Assembly (NCBI RefSeq): GCF_005048205.1
Contig: NZ_SUMF01000003.1
Location: 62,001 to 126,000 of the forward strand
From: Chitiniphilus eburneus
GTDB lineage: Bacteria > Pseudomonadota > Gammaproteobacteria > Burkholderiales > Chitinibacteraceae
DNA length: 64,000 nt
Direction of reading: 5' to 3'
Within the stretch, counting starts at the first letter, position 1, and each line of letters opens with the position of its first letter. The position numbers and the translations under genes are program-made. Shown here one piece after another: positions 16,522-24,216 of the stretch. The notes beneath the pieces were generated by a model. It had not been told where the DNA came from and did no database searches. It saw only the letters and a program-made list of their open reading frames with translations.

Positions 16522-17286
16522 CTAAACCTTCAACAATCCCTGCTCGATCAATTCATCCAGCAAATACGAGAAGTCGTTGGCCGCGCCGCTTTCCGGGGCA
16601 AAGTTGAAGAGGTCTTCGCCGCTGTATGCCGCGCGGGCCAGTTCCGGTTCTTCGCGGATGGCGGTACGCAGCAGTTCGTCGCCGTAACGTTGTTTGAGCT
16701 GGGCAAGCACCTGTTCCGATGTGTCCTGACCGGGAAGGTAACGGTTGATCAGGTAGCGGCGCGGGACGCGGCCGCGAAAGCGGTTGAGGCCGGCCAGGGT
16801 GCGGTCCAGCAGTTGGGCGCCGTGCAGGGCGAGGTAGTCGGCGGCAACGGGAACCAGCACCAGGTCGGCGGCGAACAGGGCGGAGAAGGCCAGCGGCCCC
16901 AGTGCCGGGCTGCAATCGATCAGGATCGGCATGCCGCTGCCGGCGAGCATTTCGGCTTCCAGGCCCAGTTTCAGGCGCCAGATGTGATCGCGATGGCGGA
17001 TCACCTGGGCATCCACTTTGGATAATTCCAGCCCCGATGGGACAAAGTGCACGCCGCCCGGCAGGGGCCGGGCGAGGTCGGCGAGTGGCGTCAGGCCCTG
17101 GTAGAAGCGCAGCACCGAATCGCCCGGCGTCACTTTCTGGCGCCACATCGCGGTCAGGTGGGCCTGTGGGTCGAGGTCGATCACCAGCGGTTCGATGCCG
17201 TTGCGCGCCAGCGTTGCGGCGAGATGCGCCGTGACCGTCGTCTTGCCGACGCCGCCTTTCTGATTGAACACCGCAATGACCGTCAT
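16522..17286 (-). CDS. ParA/MinD-superfamily ATPase
   Basis: The 254-residue product begins MTVIAVFNQKGGVGKTTVTA, which contains the deviant Walker A motif KGGVGKTT. LVIDLDPQAHLTA and PILIDCSPALGPLAFSALFA follow as switch motifs. Such ATPases position DNA, chemoreceptor arrays or large protein assemblies. No ParB gene is adjacent. An open frame extends 91 codons upstream to 17559 with a proline-rich sequence; I prefer 17286 because the domain begins there and GGAG lies 14 bases upstream, but a longer start is possible. It is the last gene of the minus-strand cluster. Confidence 0.85.
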   Translation of the reverse strand: MTVIAVFNQKGGVGKTTVTAHLAATLARNGIEPLVIDLDPQAHLTAMWRQKVTPGDSVLRFYQGLTPLADLARPLPGGVHFVPSGLELSKVDAQVIRHRDHIWRLKLGLEAEMLAGSGMPILIDCSPALGPLAFSALFAADLVLVPVAADYLALHGAQLLDRTLAGLNRFRGRVPRRYLINRYLPGQDTSEQVLAQLKQRYGDELLRTAIREEPELARAAYSGEDLFNFAPESGAANDFSYLLDELIEQGLLKV

Positions 17287-17577
17287 GGGGGCTTCGCACT
17301 CCGCCTGGGATGTTGCCGGGCCGCCCGGCTGAACTGCGTATTCTGCCATCGCGAGCGATGTTTGCGGGGTTGGGGCGGGCGGGATCGTGGTCGTGGATGG
17401 CGGGCCGCGCATGAATAACGGCGCATGGTTGTCATGCGCGCTGGCCGCTAGCGCCATCTGCGCGGCACGGTTCTTGTTCCATGGTGTGATCGCGCTGTCC
17501 GCGAGGACCCCCCCCGTGAAACGATCCAGTCCGACCGTGCTGCCGTGCGGTGCGGGCATCGATCAGGCAAGCCCGGT

Positions 17578-19113
17578 TCAATGGGTGGCGCCACTGGCCG
17601 GGCGCGTTGCGCCGCTGACTGGTGGCGTACCCGTGCTCGCTGTGCCACTGGCGGGGGTGGTCGTGGTACGTGGCGCTGTGCCGCTGGCTGGCGCGGTGAC
17701 GGTGCCGGATGCGGCGCCGCTGCCCGACGCTGTCGTGGTGCTGCCGCTGGCGGCGGTTGTGCCGCTGCTGCTGCCGGTAGTGGTGCCGGTGCGCTGGCCG
17801 GGGATCGGCAACGGCGTGCTGGCCGGGGCCATGCGGCTGGCGGCGTCGATGGCGCCGGAGATCGAGCTTTGCCGCTGTTGTTCGGCGGTATGCTGTGCCG
17901 CCAGCCGCGCCTGGCGTTCCGCACTGGCACTGGTTGCCGAACTGGTCTCTGCCACGGGGTTGAGCGAGGCATTGCGGATACGGTCGGCCTGCGCGTCGGC
18001 CGCCATGCGGTTCAGTGGCAGGTAGTCGGTACGGAAATTCAATTCCACCGACGAATTGAGTTCCACGTCGGTGTTGATTTCCTCGGTATTCTGCGTGCGC
18101 TGCGTGGAAACATAGCTGATGGTGTTTTCCACCTCGGCGCTCGCGCCCCATGCGCCGATGCCGAATGATCCACCGGCGCGCACACGGTTCTGCATGCCGA
18201 ACTGGCTGCCCTGGTCGCTGTTGGCCGCGCTGCGGGTGTCGATGTGAAAGCGCATCGCCGCGTTGATCTTGCCGCTGTCGATCACGATGCGCTGCATGCC
18301 CATCTGTACCATCGTCGCCAGCATCTGCTGCCGTTGCCGTGCGATATGTCGCCGGGCCAGCGGTACCAGTTGCTCCGGGTTGCCCGCATCCACGCTTTCG
18401 GTCGGCTCCATGCCCAGCACCGCGCGGATATCCTCAGCCGACGGCATGCGCGCGCCGGAGCGCAGGCGGAGCTGGATTTCCTCGGCGGCGCGCACATCGT
18501 CCGGGTCGGGCGTTTCGCCGGGTTCCAGTTCGGGCTCGTCGTATTCGATGCTTTCGGGAAAATGCTCTGCCACCCAGCGTCGCACCGCCACCAGCGGGTA
18601 CTGCGTGCGCTCGAACCCTTCGGCCGATGCCGAGACGTTGTTCAGCAACTGGACGTACATCTGCATCTGTTGCGAGGTGGAATCGAGCATGGCGCGGAAT
18701 ACGCCGTTCACCAGATCGGTGACGAAGCGCGGAAACGAGATCGCGCCCAGCACGTTGCGCGTGGTGTCGGCAATGCGGTCGGTGGCGGTGCCGAAGGGTG
18801 GGGCGTCCATGGCGCGCGCCACCGGGCGCTGCGCGGCTGGGTCCGATGGCGCGGCCAGTGCCTGGGCTTGCGCGCTGGCGGTTTCGATCTGCGCCTGGGC
18901 TTCGTTTTCCTCGGTGAGCAGGTCGGCCGCCATGGCGGAAACTCGCACCATCGACTGCGCCAGCGCGCGGCGGTGCTCCGGTGACAGTTCGGCATATCCC
19001 GGCGAGCGTTCCAGTACTTCGCGTACCGCGCCGCGCAGCCAGTCCGGTGGCGGCGATGCGGTCGGCGCGGCGGGTGGGCTGGCCAGGAAAGGCCGGACGG
19101 CGACGACGTTCAT
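17578..19113 (-). CDS. Cluster paralogue family member 4 (511 aa), function unknown
   Basis: I do not recognise the family, but three blocks are shared with the proteins at 20300, 21531 and 28738. Block 1, about 128-190, is FPRFVTDLVNGVFRAMLDST followed by an amphipathic helix and RRWVAEHFPES. Block 2, about 260-292, is RQQMLATMVQMGMQRIVIDS. Block 3, about 350-385, is VELNFRTDYLPLNRM. The C-terminal 80 residues are a Ser/Thr/Gly/Ala repeat tail. No signal peptide or membrane segment is seen. The start overlaps the upstream stop (ATGA). Confidence 0.75.
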   Translation of the reverse strand: MNVVAVRPFLASPPAAPTASPPPDWLRGAVREVLERSPGYAELSPEHRRALAQSMVRVSAMAADLLTEENEAQAQIETASAQAQALAAPSDPAAQRPVARAMDAPPFGTATDRIADTTRNVLGAISFPRFVTDLVNGVFRAMLDSTSQQMQMYVQLLNNVSASAEGFERTQYPLVAVRRWVAEHFPESIEYDEPELEPGETPDPDDVRAAEEIQLRLRSGARMPSAEDIRAVLGMEPTESVDAGNPEQLVPLARRHIARQRQQMLATMVQMGMQRIVIDSGKINAAMRFHIDTRSAANSDQGSQFGMQNRVRAGGSFGIGAWGASAEVENTISYVSTQRTQNTEEINTDVELNSSVELNFRTDYLPLNRMAADAQADRIRNASLNPVAETSSATSASAERQARLAAQHTAEQQRQSSISGAIDAASRMAPASTPLPIPGQRTGTTTGSSSGTTAASGSTTTASGSGAASGTVTAPASGTAPRTTTTPASGTASTGTPPVSGATRPASGATH

Positions 19114-19976
19114 GCCGCGCCGGCCAGCGCGGGAGCGGGGCGGGTGCCCGGCGATGTACCCAGGCTTTCCTGGGTCATCAGCCAGCGCTGCGCGGCGGCG
19201 AACAGCCGCGCCGAATCGTCGTTGCCCGCGTTGAGCGATGCCTGACCGGCATCCGCCCGTGCCACCCACGTCAGCAGGGTGACGCCGGCGTTGGCCAGTT
19301 CGACATGCTGGCGTACCTGGTATTCGGTGCGTTCGCCGTTGGCGGCCAGCAGCCCCCACATGCTGCGTACCGAAAACGCCGCCAGTAGCCGGGGATCGCG
19401 CAGGAACGCCACGGCATCGCGCACGGCGGCCAGGATATCCTCCGCTGCGAACGCCACCATGCCACCGGAGCGTTGGAACAGCAGTTCGCGCACGCCACGC
19501 AGCGCCAGGTCCAGTGTCACTTCCTCGCGCGCGTCGCGCGTGCCGGCGTTGTCCGCCAGCGCCAGCATGGCGCCGCACAGGCGTTCCAGCGCGCGGTCGA
19601 ACACGCCCGGTTCGAACACCTGCTGCAACATGGCCGTGCGCTCGGTGCCCGACAGCCGTTCGCGTCGCTGACGCCAGAAGCGCGTGATGAGTTCGCCGGT
19701 GGGGCCCAACGGTTGGGTGATGGCGCCGCTGGCGAATAGCCCCGCCACCTGGTCCGCCATCGGCAACAACCCCGCCTGCTCCAGCTCGCGCGCCAGGTAG
19801 AGCGGGCCGAGCGGCACCAGTTGCGACAGGTCGTCCGTGGTCGGCGCTGCGTCGGGCAGGTCGATATCGCCCAGGTCGGCCAGCGCCAGCGCCACGGCCT
19901 GCCGATGCGTATCCAGCGCCCATTCGGCTTCGGCCAGGGCGAGCGCCAGTACCAGGGAGGGGTCTTGCGCGGTCAT
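19110..19976 (-). CDS. Cluster protein (288 aa) sharing a domain with the 665-aa protein
   Basis: The helical protein has no recognised family. Its C-terminal part (about 185-250) reads FLRDPRLLAAFSVRSMWGLL, then VRQHVELANAGVTLLTWVAR. It aligns by eye with the 665-residue cluster protein (ILSDPEVRGAFGARDMWQVV, then YRVQANSGAIIVRWLAQN). The two therefore share a domain. No catalytic motif or signal is seen. Its stop overlaps the start of the next gene downstream (19110-19113). The start ATG 19976 lacks a clear SD. Confidence 0.7.
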   Translation of the reverse strand: MTAQDPSLVLALALAEAEWALDTHRQAVALALADLGDIDLPDAAPTTDDLSQLVPLGPLYLARELEQAGLLPMADQVAGLFASGAITQPLGPTGELITRFWRQRRERLSGTERTAMLQQVFEPGVFDRALERLCGAMLALADNAGTRDAREEVTLDLALRGVRELLFQRSGGMVAFAAEDILAAVRDAVAFLRDPRLLAAFSVRSMWGLLAANGERTEYQVRQHVELANAGVTLLTWVARADAGQASLNAGNDDSARLFAAAQRWLMTQESLGTSPGTRPAPALAGAA

Positions 19977-20299
19977 GGTAAGCGCCCGTCACAGGTCCAG
20001 GTGTTGATCGGCAGTCATGGATGCCACGCCTTCGCGAGCCAACACGCCCTCGCCACAATGCCCTCGGCGCTGCCGTGCGCCCCAGCCCGGTGGCCTGCTG
20101 CGCTGTAATCGACCGCAAACTGCTGCGCACGCATCACGGCATCCCACGAGCAATGCGAGGCTCCCGCGCGGCGGCGAGGGCGGGGGGATCGAACAAGGTG
20201 CGCCAATGCCGGCACATTGCTTCTGCTGAGCGTCCGGCCTGGCCGGGCGCCTGGCGGTTTGCGATCGACAACCGACAGATGCGCTTTCATGGTGCTGCG
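19977..20299. other. Gap inside the cluster without a convincing gene
   Basis: This is the longest gene-free stretch between genes of the minus-strand cluster (323 bases). Open frames exist on both strands, but their translations are arginine-rich and low quality. None has a good SD with protein-like composition. A promoter or RNA element cannot be excluded. Confidence 0.4.
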
Positions 20300-21520
20300 C
20301 TAGCCCGCTGCCGGCGCCGGTGCCGGGGTGCGCGCCTGCGGCACCACGTTGGGGTCGGCCGGTGTGGCGTTGCCCTGGATCGAGGCGATCATCTGCGGCG
20401 ATGCCAGCTTTTCCATCGGGAAGTAATCGCTCTTGAAGTTCACCTTCACTTCGCCGGTGAGTTGCGCCTTCATCGTTGCCTTCGATTCGGAGGTTTCGTC
20501 CACCGACGACGACACTGTGGTCATGTGCTTCTGCTCGTTGGTGTTGTCGGTGGCGGCGCCCCAGCCCCAGCCGCCGGCTGCGGCGCGGGTACGGTTGCGG
20601 TTGGCGCTGGATTGCTTGTCGTACAACGATGCCTTGGCGTCGCGCTGGGCGGTGTCGGAGCTGCGGAAATCGAACACCACCTTGGCGTTGATCGCGCCAT
20701 CGGTGACCACGATGCGGTTGATGCCCAGGATGACCATGGAGGCCAGCAGTTGCTGGCGGCTGCGCGCCATCTGCAAGCGGGCCGACTGCACCAGCCGGCC
20801 CTCCTGTTCGGGGTCCGAGAGGTCGGTGATCGGTTTCGCCAGGCTCATTTCCTGGTTCAGCCGGGCCAGGATGCCTTCTTCGTTGTCGCCCTGCACCGCG
20901 AGCGACGGGCCGCCGGTTTCCTCGGCGTTGCTGTCATCCAGCCCCAGCTCGCCGGGGAATTTGTCCACCAGCCAGTCGCGGGCGTTGTTCAGCGAGATGT
21001 TGTCCTGCGCGAACTGATCCACCGTCTGCGCCACCGATTTGAGCATTTCGGCGTAGGCGTTCATCTGCTGGATCGACGCATCGACGATGGCCTGGAATAC
21101 GTTCTGGATCAGTCCGCCGACGAACTTGGGGAAATCCACCGAGCCGACGAACTTGCTGAACTGCTCGCCGCCTTCGCGCATGGCACCGGCGGTGAAGTCC
21201 TTGCCGGCGAAGGTCCCCACTTTGTCCGAGGCTTTTTTCTTGGCGTCGTCCACCGCGTCCTGCGCGCGGGACAACACGCCTTTGCCGGGGGTGAGTTCTT
21301 CCTTGGCCAGCCCCTGCGGGTTACTCATGTAGGCCGCTACGCGCACCATGTTGCGGGCGATGTCGCGTTGCTGTTCCGCGGGCAGGGCGCGAAAGCCGGG
21401 CGATTGCTGCAACAACTGGCGTACGTGCGGGCGCACCGCGCCCAGTGTGTCGTCATCCAGCCACGCGGGGTCGCCGGCCAGTGGCCGGGCGGTGGGCGGA
21501 GGGTAGGTGGTCGCGCTCAT
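20300..21520 (-). CDS. Cluster paralogue family member 3 (406 aa), function unknown
   Basis: It contains all three family blocks. Block 1 is FPKFVGGLIQNVFQAIVDAS, then QMNAYAEMLKSVAQTVDQFA and ARDWLVDKFPGELGL (about 128-193). Block 2 is RQQLLASMVILGINRIVVTD (about 253-275). Block 3 is AQLTGEVKVNFKSDYFPMEK (about 347-367). The N-terminal 70 residues form a helical bundle-like segment shared in style with the 434- and 511-residue members. The C-terminus is a short Pro/Ala tail. The SD AGGTG precedes ATG. It follows the 434-residue member by ten bases. Confidence 0.78.
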   Translation of the reverse strand: MSATTYPPPTARPLAGDPAWLDDDTLGAVRPHVRQLLQQSPGFRALPAEQQRDIARNMVRVAAYMSNPQGLAKEELTPGKGVLSRAQDAVDDAKKKASDKVGTFAGKDFTAGAMREGGEQFSKFVGSVDFPKFVGGLIQNVFQAIVDASIQQMNAYAEMLKSVAQTVDQFAQDNISLNNARDWLVDKFPGELGLDDSNAEETGGPSLAVQGDNEEGILARLNQEMSLAKPITDLSDPEQEGRLVQSARLQMARSRQQLLASMVILGINRIVVTDGAINAKVVFDFRSSDTAQRDAKASLYDKQSSANRNRTRAAAGGWGWGAATDNTNEQKHMTTVSSSVDETSESKATMKAQLTGEVKVNFKSDYFPMEKLASPQMIASIQGNATPADPNVVPQARTPAPAPAAG

Positions 21521-21530
21521 GGGGCACCTG

Positions 21531-22835
21531 TCAGGTCGTCGGCGTGGCGGGGGCCGGGGCGGGCGTACCTGCCGGTGCGGGCCGGCTGGCCATGGTCTTG
21601 ACCATGCCCGGCTGCGCGTTCATCTGGATGGCGGCGATCGATTCGGGGTTGGCCAGCTTTTCCAGCGGCAGGTAGTCGCTCTTGAAGTTCACTTCCACCA
21701 CGCCGGCCAGTTGCGCCTTGGTGGTCAGGCTGGCGTCCTGGCTGGTCTGGCTGACGGTGGAGAGCTTGAGCACTGGCTGCGCCGAACTCTTGTACTTGCC
21801 TTTGGAGTAGTAGCTGGCGTCGCGCTGGTCGTCCTGCCAGCCGTTATCCTTGCTGCTGGAACGGGTGCGGCTACCGCCCTGGTAGTCGGTTTCGGATTCG
21901 CCTTCGCTGCTGTAGACGTACTGGTCGCCGTAATCGAAGCTCTGCGCGGTCTTGCGGAACTGCATGTTGTCGCGCGCCTGGAAGTCGTACATCACTTTGG
22001 CGGAAATCTTGCCGTCGGTGACCACGATGCGGTTGATGCCCAGCATGATGGTGGTGGCCAGCAATTGCTGGCGGCTGCTGGCAAGCTGGCTGCGTGCGGC
22101 GGGCACCAGCAGTGCCTCCACCAGTTCGTCGTCCAGCCGCGTGGCCGGCTGATCCAGCGGCAGCGACTGGTTGATGCGCGCCAGCGCCTGTTTTTCATCC
22201 ACGCCTTCGCGGATGGTGACGCGCGGGCCGGGCGGTGGCGCGGGCTGGCCGTCGTCGCTGCCGAAGCCACCGAAATCGCCGCCGAAGCCGCCGCTGTCCA
22301 TGCTGATCTGGAATACGTCGGGGAACTGCTCCACCAGGTGGTCGCGGCCCTGGTTGGCCGTGGTGTTCTCGTCGCGGAACTGGTTCAGGCTCTTGGAGAC
22401 ATCGGCCACCAGCTTGGCATAGGCTTCCATCTGTTCGATCGAACTGCCGACGATGGAGTGGAACACCCCGTTGATCAGCCCCGATACGAATTCGGGAAAA
22501 TTGACCGCGCTGAGCAATGCGCCCGCCGCCGCCGCGCCTTCGCGCGCGCCCTGGGCGACGAAGGTGCCGTCGGCCTGGGTGTTGTTGCCGGCGCTGGCAA
22601 CCTGCCGGCCCGAGCGCGCAATGCCTTGCTCGGCCAGCGCGCGCACTGCCGGTGCCTGCTGTGACGGGTTGATGCGTTCGCCGCCCGGCTCGACCAACTG
22701 GGTGCCGATCTGCACCAGGTCGTTGGCCAACTGACGGCGCTTGTCGCCATCCAGCGCGCTGAATGCCTCGCTGCGCTCCAGCAACGCACGCACAGCCTGG
22801 CGCGTGGCATCGATGTTTTCCCGACTGGTCGGCAT
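21531..22835 (-). CDS. Cluster paralogue family member 2 (434 aa), function unknown
   Basis: The start at ATG 22835 is fixed by AAGGAGC upstream. The family blocks are FPEFVSGLINGVFHSIVGSS with QMEAYAKLVADVSKSLNQFR (about 115-160), RQQLLATTIMLGINRIVVTD (about 258-280), and AQLAGVVEVNFKSDYLPLEK (about 372-392). Between blocks 1 and 2 is a Gly/Asp-rich linker, and between 2 and 3 a Tyr/Ser-rich stretch. No signal peptide, membrane segment or enzyme motif is present. Amphipathic helices and variable linkers suggest a structural subunit, which is inference. Confidence 0.78.
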   Translation of the reverse strand: MPTSRENIDATRQAVRALLERSEAFSALDGDKRRQLANDLVQIGTQLVEPGGERINPSQQAPAVRALAEQGIARSGRQVASAGNNTQADGTFVAQGAREGAAAAGALLSAVNFPEFVSGLINGVFHSIVGSSIEQMEAYAKLVADVSKSLNQFRDENTTANQGRDHLVEQFPDVFQISMDSGGFGGDFGGFGSDDGQPAPPPGPRVTIREGVDEKQALARINQSLPLDQPATRLDDELVEALLVPAARSQLASSRQQLLATTIMLGINRIVVTDGKISAKVMYDFQARDNMQFRKTAQSFDYGDQYVYSSEGESETDYQGGSRTRSSSKDNGWQDDQRDASYYSKGKYKSSAQPVLKLSTVSQTSQDASLTTKAQLAGVVEVNFKSDYLPLEKLANPESIAAIQMNAQPGMVKTMASRPAPAGTPAPAPATPTT

Positions 22836-22860
22836 GGCGTGCTCCTTGGTTTTTTCTGCT

Positions 22861-22957
22861 GGGAAGAGGGAAGGGAGAAGGGGAAAGATGAAAAGCAGAG
22901 TCAAAGCCGGTGATGGCGTTGTGCCTTGACTCTTCCTCTTTCCCTTTCTCTCTTCCC
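22861..22957. repeat. Purine/pyrimidine-rich intergenic inverted repeat
   Basis: The left arm starts GGGAAGAGGGAAGGGAGAAG and the right arm ends TTTCTCTCTTCCC. They form a long imperfect hairpin between two cluster genes. Elements of this purine-rich style are dispersed in many proteobacterial genomes. No coding potential is seen. Confidence 0.6.
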
Positions 22958-22978
22958 GCGTCGGGCAAGCCCGGCGCT

Positions 22979-24022
22979 TCACCCAAACGCGCGCGATTCT
23001 TCGATGGTGTCGCGCATTTCGAATTCGATCGGCCGTACGTACAGGCTGATCCGCGCCGGAAAGCGCGCGCTGACGCGTACGCTCAGCACCGAAAAATGGC
23101 CTTGCTCGTTGGCATCGTCCACGCCGAACGCGGTCAGCCAGCGATCCAGCGCGGCGACCTGGCGCGGGCGTTCGGCCAGCCCCAGGCGTAGCAGGTCGAG
23201 GAAGCGGCTGGGCAGGTCGGGCAGCGAAGCCAGCAGGATTTCCAGCTTCAGTTCCACGCCGTCGCTGGTTTCGCGCAGGCCCAGCAGCACCCCGCCATTG
23301 GGCAATTCGAAGCGTCCGCCGAGCGCTACGCCCACCACGCGCATCAGGCTGGGCAATTGGTGGCCGATGCCGAGGCGGTTCATCAGCGGCCCCAGCGACG
23401 ACACCACCAGCGGGCCGCGATGCATGAAGGTGACGCGCTGGCTGCCGATGTCGCGCTTGCAGCCAATGGAGGTGAAGATCGGCAGCAGCGTCGGCATCTC
23501 GCTCATCAGCATCCGCGTCAGCCGCGCCAGGTTGGGTGACAGCGCTTCGATCTGGCTGGGCATCAGCTCGTAGTAGATCTTGGTGGCGTAGAGGCCGTCC
23601 TCGTCGAATGCGCTGCCGAACCACGCACCGTAGGACATCCAGCCCAGGCCGTTCATGCCGCGCCATTCCTCGCTGCGGCTGTCGAACCAGCGCAGCGCAT
23701 CCTTGCCGAAGCAGGGCGAGATCAGCCGCCGCATCTCGCGCGTGGCTTCGTCGCGGCGCGCTACCGGCGACGCATTGGGGCCGAGCGGTTCGATGGTGAA
23801 GCGCAGTGTGTCCGGCTCGGTTTCGGAGAATGAGGGTTCGTAGGGTACGGCGCCGGGCGTCAGTGCGTTGTCGGCATAGGACAGATCGTCCTCCGGCAGG
23901 CTGAAGGTGCGGTCGAGCAGGCCATCCACGTAGGGCAACGGGCTGCGCACGCCCAGCGCGTGCGAGGCGTGCGCCAGCGAATGCTTCACATAATCGGCCA
24001 TGGGGCGTTTGCCGTTCGGCAT
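22979..24022 (-). CDS. Cluster protein (347 aa), function unknown
   Basis: The start ATG 24022 is preceded by AGGAGAA. The protein is alpha/beta with alternating strands (ATKIYYELMPSQIEAL; RVTFMHRGPLVVSSL; HFSVLSVRVSARFPARISLY). The strand endings followed by aromatic residues faintly recall the ABBA prenyltransferase barrel, with a C-terminal VRPIEFE strand, but no substrate motif can be confirmed. It lies between the 665- and 434-residue cluster genes and is bounded on each side by an intergenic hairpin repeat. No signal peptide is present. The function is unassigned. Confidence 0.7.
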   Translation of the reverse strand: MPNGKRPMADYVKHSLAHASHALGVRSPLPYVDGLLDRTFSLPEDDLSYADNALTPGAVPYEPSFSETEPDTLRFTIEPLGPNASPVARRDEATREMRRLISPCFGKDALRWFDSRSEEWRGMNGLGWMSYGAWFGSAFDEDGLYATKIYYELMPSQIEALSPNLARLTRMLMSEMPTLLPIFTSIGCKRDIGSQRVTFMHRGPLVVSSLGPLMNRLGIGHQLPSLMRVVGVALGGRFELPNGGVLLGLRETSDGVELKLEILLASLPDLPSRFLDLLRLGLAERPRQVAALDRWLTAFGVDDANEQGHFSVLSVRVSARFPARISLYVRPIEFEMRDTIEESRAFG

Positions 24023-24071
24023 GGCGGTTCTCCTGATGTGTCTAAAACCGGCGGGGCTTTGAACCTCAGAA

Positions 24072-24194
24072 TCTGTGGACACAGAGTGCACAGAGGCCAC
24101 AGAGAACGGCAAAAACGGGGAGTGACCGCTTTTCGCTTGGGCTCTCTGTTTTTCTCTGTGTTCTCCGTGTACTCAGTGCGCTCTGTGTCTACAG
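24072..24194. repeat. Long intergenic inverted repeat (ACAGAG type)
   Basis: Arms TCTGTGGACACAGAGTGCAC and its near-complement at 24175-24194 extend inward with further ACAGAG/CTCTGT pairs, giving a hairpin over about 120 bases. It separates two cluster genes and may act on transcript stability. ACACAGAG-rich palindromes are common dispersed elements. Confidence 0.6.
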
Positions 24195-24216
24195 AACTGG
24201 GTTTTACATCCCGTGG

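Noticed and set aside
20015-20290. 91-codon minus-strand frame in the 323-base cluster gap
   Set aside because: It has no SD and an Arg/Pro/Gly-rich translation without secondary-structure pattern. It is not supported as a gene.
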